Of a DNA stretch of 8,293 nt, positions 5,386 to 8,293 are shown piece by piece (the stretch's first letter is position 1; each line of letters starts with the position of its first letter). The notes beneath the pieces were generated by a model, which saw nothing but the letters and a program-made list of their open reading frames with translations, had not been told where the DNA came from and ran no database searches. The position numbers and the translations under genes were made by a program. Origin of the DNA: Gammaproteobacteria bacterium (GTDB lineage: Bacteria; Pseudomonadota; Gammaproteobacteria; Enterobacterales; Alteromonadaceae); the NCBI GenBank assembly GCA_023380515.1, contig JAMCRH010000126.1:1-8293 (forward strand), written 5' to 3'.

Positions 5386-5548
5386 TTTTTCTAGTTCCGT
5401 TTTAGTACCCTCAACAATAAAAACACAGTAAAAACAGATGCATAAGTAGATAAACAAAAACACAACATAGCAACAGGGACTAAGAGCTTTAGGTCAATTT
5501 ATCGGCATTTTTTATTTGTTAAGTTTTTTACAAATCAAAGTGTGCTAA
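5386..5548. other. AT-rich divergent intergenic region
   Basis: Part of the gap 5303..5608 between the curli unit and the protease. It is AT-rich, with A-rich tracts on the plus strand (about 5415-5460) and T-rich tracts at 5508-5530. It must hold the protease promoter. TTTACA at 5527-5532 is a possible -35, but no good -10 sits at the right spacing, so I make no promoter call. Confidence 0.4.
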
Positions 5549-5600
5549 TTCTTCAGATGCGATTTTTCGCAACATAAAAACAAACCAAACATCTGAGGAA
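5549..5600 (+). promoter_or_regulatory. 5' leader hairpin overlapping the protease ribosome binding site
   Basis: TTCTTCAGATG (5549-5559) pairs with CATCTGAGGAA (5590-5600) over 11 positions: ten Watson-Crick pairs and one G-U at 5552/5597. The 3' arm contains the Shine-Dalgarno GAGGAA of the protease (ATG at 5609). The 30-base loop can instead form a small stem, TGCGA (5558-5562) with TCGCA (5567-5571), which competes with the base of the long stem. If the transcript starts upstream of 5549 this would mask the ribosome binding site. Confidence 0.45.
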
Positions 5601-5608
5601 GAATTCTA

Positions 5609-8134
5609 ATGACTAAGCTGAAAACTTTAGTCGCGGGTATATCGTTAGCCTTGTTCGCGGGCTCGGCGATAGCAGCGAACTCGCCCAGCGCCGATGACGA
5701 AAGTCTATTGGTCGTCTTTAAGCCTGCTGTATCCAAGCAAGAGCGTGAAGCACTGGTGCGTAGTGTTGGCGGTTTACTTCACGCCACCGACGAAGCGGGT
5801 CGTGACCTGCGCATGCGCCACGTAGCCGAAGGCCGGATTAACACCATTCGAGTGGCGAATGCCGCTCAGCGCGACCGCGTATTGAAACGTTTATCGCAGC
5901 ATCCACTCATTGAAGTGGCAGAGCCAAACTACCGCTTAACCACTCAGGTTACTGACATTCAACCGATGAACGCACCGAACGATGAGTTCTTCGGTTTATT
6001 GTGGGGCTTGCACAACACTGGGCAAGAAGGTGGTACACCTGGCGCCGATATCAGTGCGCTAGACGCTTGGTCAATTACTCAAGGTGATCGCAATATCGTT
6101 ATCGGGGTTATTGACGAAGGTATCGATTACAACCACCCAGATTTAGTCGCCAATATTTGGCACAACCCAGGCGAAATTTGCGATAACGGTATCGATGATA
6201 CTGGCACAGGCGTGATTGACGACTGTCACGGCTTTGATGCAATCACAGGTTCTGGTGACCCAATGGACTTCGGTGGCCATGGTACGCACGTAGCGGGCAC
6301 TATCGGCGCTGCTGCAAATAACGGTATCGGTGTTGCTGGGGTTGCATGGGATGTACAGTTAGCGGGTTGTCGCTTCTTAGGTCCAGACGGCGGCTTCACT
6401 TCTGACGCTATCGCGTGTATCGACTATTTCACCAACCTACGAGTCAATCATGGCGTGAATATCGTTGCCACCAACAACTCGTGGGGCGGCGGCGGCTTCT
6501 CACAAGCTTTACGTTCAGCCATTCAAACCCATAACGACGCAGGTATCTTATTTGTTGCTGCCGCAGGTAACAATAGTCTGAACTCAGACGTATCGCCTTC
6601 TTACCCGGGTGCATACGACTTACCAGGCATCATTAACGTTGCCAATACCAACCGCACCGATGGTTTATCTGGCACCTCAACCTATGGCGCCGTTTCCGTT
6701 GACTTAGGCGCACCAGGCTCAAGCATTGGTTCTACCTACTTAGACGGTGGCTATGTATATATGTCAGGCACCTCAATGGCTGCACCTCATGTAGCTGGCG
6801 CGGCTGCATTATTGTGGGCGATTAAACCTGATCTAAGTATCACTGAAGTCAAAGATATTTTGATGAGCTCAGGCGATTCAATTCCTGCTTTAGCTGGCCG
6901 CACCGCGTCAGGCAAGCGTCTTAACGCGTACCAAGCGTTATTAGCCGCTGACCCTGATCCTGGTTTCTCAGTGTCATTCTCACCGAGCAGCCAAGAGGTC
7001 AGTGCAGGTGACTATGCTCAATTCGATTTAACCGTTGCAAGTATTGCCGACTGGAATGGTGACGTTGCGCTTAGTATCTCTATTTCACCAGAGTTAAGCT
7101 ACGACTTGTCATCTTCTGAAGTTGCTGCCGGCGAAACCGTTACGCTAACGGTATACACCGACAGTGATACGCAATGGGGCAGCTATGGCATCGAGCTGAG
7201 TGCAAGCGACACCGAAAGCGGTGAGTTTACTGGTAGCGCAAGTGCTGAGTTGATGGTATGGCCAGCTAGTCTGGTCGACTTAACCTACAGCAACAGCACC
7301 CAAGTTTCGATTCCTGACAACAACCCGAACGGCGTAACAAGCGTTATCTCGGTGGCTGATTCAGGTGTTACTTTTGGCACCGACGTGTCGGTTAATATCA
7401 CTCACACGTGGCGTGGTGATTTGATTGTGCGCTTAACGTCGCCAGAAGGCACTGTTCACACGTTGCACGATCGCTCTGGCGGTAGTGCCGATGACCTTAT
7501 CGACACTTGGAGCCTAAGCGCATTCAATGGCGAAAGTATCACGGGTGATTGGACGCTGTTTGTGTCAGATAATGCTGCAGCTGACGTAGGCCGCTTAAAT
7601 AGCTGGGGGCTGACCTTAAGCGTTGCAAGTGATAGTGACCCAGTCCCAGGTGAACCACGCCCTGGCTTTAGCTGGACTTTAGATGGCTTAACCGCAAGCT
7701 TTAGCAATAGTAGTTCTGCGGATTATGACATTGTCAGCTACGCATGGGATTTCGGTGACGGCGCTACGTCAAGCCAAGAAAGTCCAGTTCACACCTATGC
7801 TGAGCAAGGTACTTATTCAGTATCGTTGACAGTGACTGACAGTGAAGGACAACAGGCTTCAGTCACTGAAACTTTAGTGTTGAACATCGCAACTATTGAT
7901 GTAGACGTGCTAAGTGCAGTGAAACTGCGTTCAGGCTCTGCGACGGTACAAATGAACATTTCAGGTGCTGACGAGTCAGGTGCTGATGTGTACCGCGATG
8001 GTACGTTTATCGGTAACTTCAACAACGGCCGTGTTCGTGACCGCTTCACGACCTCTGCAAGTAGTGTTGAATACAACGTGTGTCCTCAACAAGGTTCGCG
8101 CGCTGGTTGTACATCAGTCACGGTACAATTCTAA
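5609..8134 (+). CDS. Secreted subtilisin-like (S8) serine protease with I9 propeptide, P-domain and PKD domain
   Basis: An 841-residue exported protease. Signal peptide 1-22 (cleavage after AIA). Residues ~33-108 resemble an inhibitor-I9 propeptide, an intramolecular chaperone normally cut off. The catalytic domain spans ~125-445: Asp169 in VIDEGIDYNHPDL, His224 in GGHGTHVAGT, oxyanion-hole Asn321 in AAAGNN, and Ser389 in SGTSMAAPHVAGAA, so the triad is complete. An Ig-like beta domain (~452-552) follows, then a P-domain (proprotein convertase type, ~556-672, with HTWRGDLIVRLTSPEG and GDWTLFVSDN), a PKD domain (~684-760, with YAWDFGDG) and a C-terminal Fn3-like domain (~762-841) with a possible Cys825-Cys834 disulfide. 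Start fixed by GAGGAA about 8 bases upstream and by the signal peptide. It is divergent from the curli unit. Role may be extracellular protein digestion; a link to curli is only positional. Substrate unknown. Confidence 0.95.
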   Translation: MTKLKTLVAGISLALFAGSAIAANSPSADDESLLVVFKPAVSKQEREALVRSVGGLLHATDEAGRDLRMRHVAEGRINTIRVANAAQRDRVLKRLSQHPLIEVAEPNYRLTTQVTDIQPMNAPNDEFFGLLWGLHNTGQEGGTPGADISALDAWSITQGDRNIVIGVIDEGIDYNHPDLVANIWHNPGEICDNGIDDTGTGVIDDCHGFDAITGSGDPMDFGGHGTHVAGTIGAAANNGIGVAGVAWDVQLAGCRFLGPDGGFTSDAIACIDYFTNLRVNHGVNIVATNNSWGGGGFSQALRSAIQTHNDAGILFVAAAGNNSLNSDVSPSYPGAYDLPGIINVANTNRTDGLSGTSTYGAVSVDLGAPGSSIGSTYLDGGYVYMSGTSMAAPHVAGAAALLWAIKPDLSITEVKDILMSSGDSIPALAGRTASGKRLNAYQALLAADPDPGFSVSFSPSSQEVSAGDYAQFDLTVASIADWNGDVALSISISPELSYDLSSSEVAAGETVTLTVYTDSDTQWGSYGIELSASDTESGEFTGSASAELMVWPASLVDLTYSNSTQVSIPDNNPNGVTSVISVADSGVTFGTDVSVNITHTWRGDLIVRLTSPEGTVHTLHDRSGGSADDLIDTWSLSAFNGESITGDWTLFVSDNAAADVGRLNSWGLTLSVASDSDPVPGEPRPGFSWTLDGLTASFSNSSSADYDIVSYAWDFGDGATSSQESPVHTYAEQGTYSVSLTVTDSEGQQASVTETLVLNIATIDVDVLSAVKLRSGSATVQMNISGADESGADVYRDGTFIGNFNNGRVRDRFTTSASSVEYNVCPQQGSRAGCTSVTVQF

Positions 8135-8178
8135 GTCTCTGATTTGGGCGATTTAGATGCGCTGTGATTTAGCTCTAG

Positions 8179-8209
8179 GGCACCTGTTTGATCAGGTGCC
8201 TTATTTTTT
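8179..8209 (+). terminator. Rho-independent terminator of the protease gene
   Basis: Stem GGCACCTG (8179-8186) pairs perfectly with CAGGTGCC (8193-8200) around a TTTGAT loop, followed by the T-rich tract TTATTTTTT. It lies about 45 bases after the protease stop. Confidence 0.92.
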
Positions 8210-8293
8210 GCCTTGGATTTAGCGCGGTTTATGCGCTGTCTGGCCAGTAGAGGCGCATAGATTAATCCGCCGCCAAGGTGTAATATTCGACCT
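8210..8293. other. Right-edge tail without a supported gene
   Basis: No plus-strand start is seen. On the minus strand two frames are open at the edge and could be the 3' end of a convergent gene. One ends at TAA 8262-8264 (VEYYTLAAD). The other runs to TAG 8131-8133, overlaps the terminator and the protease stop, and has a hydrophobic then Lys/Arg-rich tail. The fragments are too short to choose between them. Confidence 0.25.

Noticed and set aside
8131..8293. C-terminal end of a convergent minus-strand gene entering from the right edge
   Set aside because: Two minus frames are open and look about equally plausible (ending at 8262 or 8131). The longer one overlaps the protease terminator and stop. 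The fragment is too short to annotate as a gene.
1..8293. Mobile elements, prophage or attachment sites
   Set aside because: No transposase, integrase, terminal inverted repeats or tRNA gene seen; the order of genes looks like an intact chromosomal locus.

Overview
The window carries most of a curli-type (CsgA/CsgB amyloid, type VIII secretion) locus on the minus strand, followed by a divergently transcribed secreted subtilisin-like protease on the plus strand. The CsgG/E/F sequences, near-balanced base composition and the protease's modular architecture (I9 propeptide, S8 domain, P-domain, PKD) point to a Gram-negative gammaproteobacterium. A marine Alteromonadales-like host is plausible, but the genus is a guess.

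Layout from right to left, following minus-strand transcription. A short CsgB-like minor subunit (4919..5302) is followed after 21 bases by a giant 491-residue curlin (3422..4897) and a strong terminator (3374..3408). Next comes csgB-csgE-csgF-csgG (3151 down to 1001), with gaps of 8, 9 and 1 bases, ending in a terminator at 956..982. A second large curlin starts at 702 and runs off the left edge with no stop codon. On the plus strand, an 841-residue protease (5609..8134) has its own hairpin terminator (8179..8209). The last ~80 bases hold no gene I can support. No csgD or csgC lies in the window.

How the genes work together (family knowledge): curlins and CsgB-like proteins are exported by Sec and cross the outer membrane through the CsgG lipoprotein pore. 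CsgE is the periplasmic adaptor/plug of that pore and CsgF couples secretion to nucleation. CsgB-like proteins seed CsgA-like proteins into surface amyloid. Here there are two nucleator-like proteins and two oversized curlins for one visible export machine.

The most interesting signal is a shared non-coding motif, AACAATCGTATT-n3-GGG-YYAWT. It occurs once upstream of each of the three curli transcription units (816..838, 3211..3233, 5363..5385) and was not found elsewhere by eye. It looks like the binding site of a common regulator that ties the units into one regulon. Other notable points are the extremely acidic GDxN ladder of the 491-residue curlin, a 5' leader hairpin that could mask the protease ribosome binding site, and a conserved C-terminal module shared by the two CsgB-like proteins.
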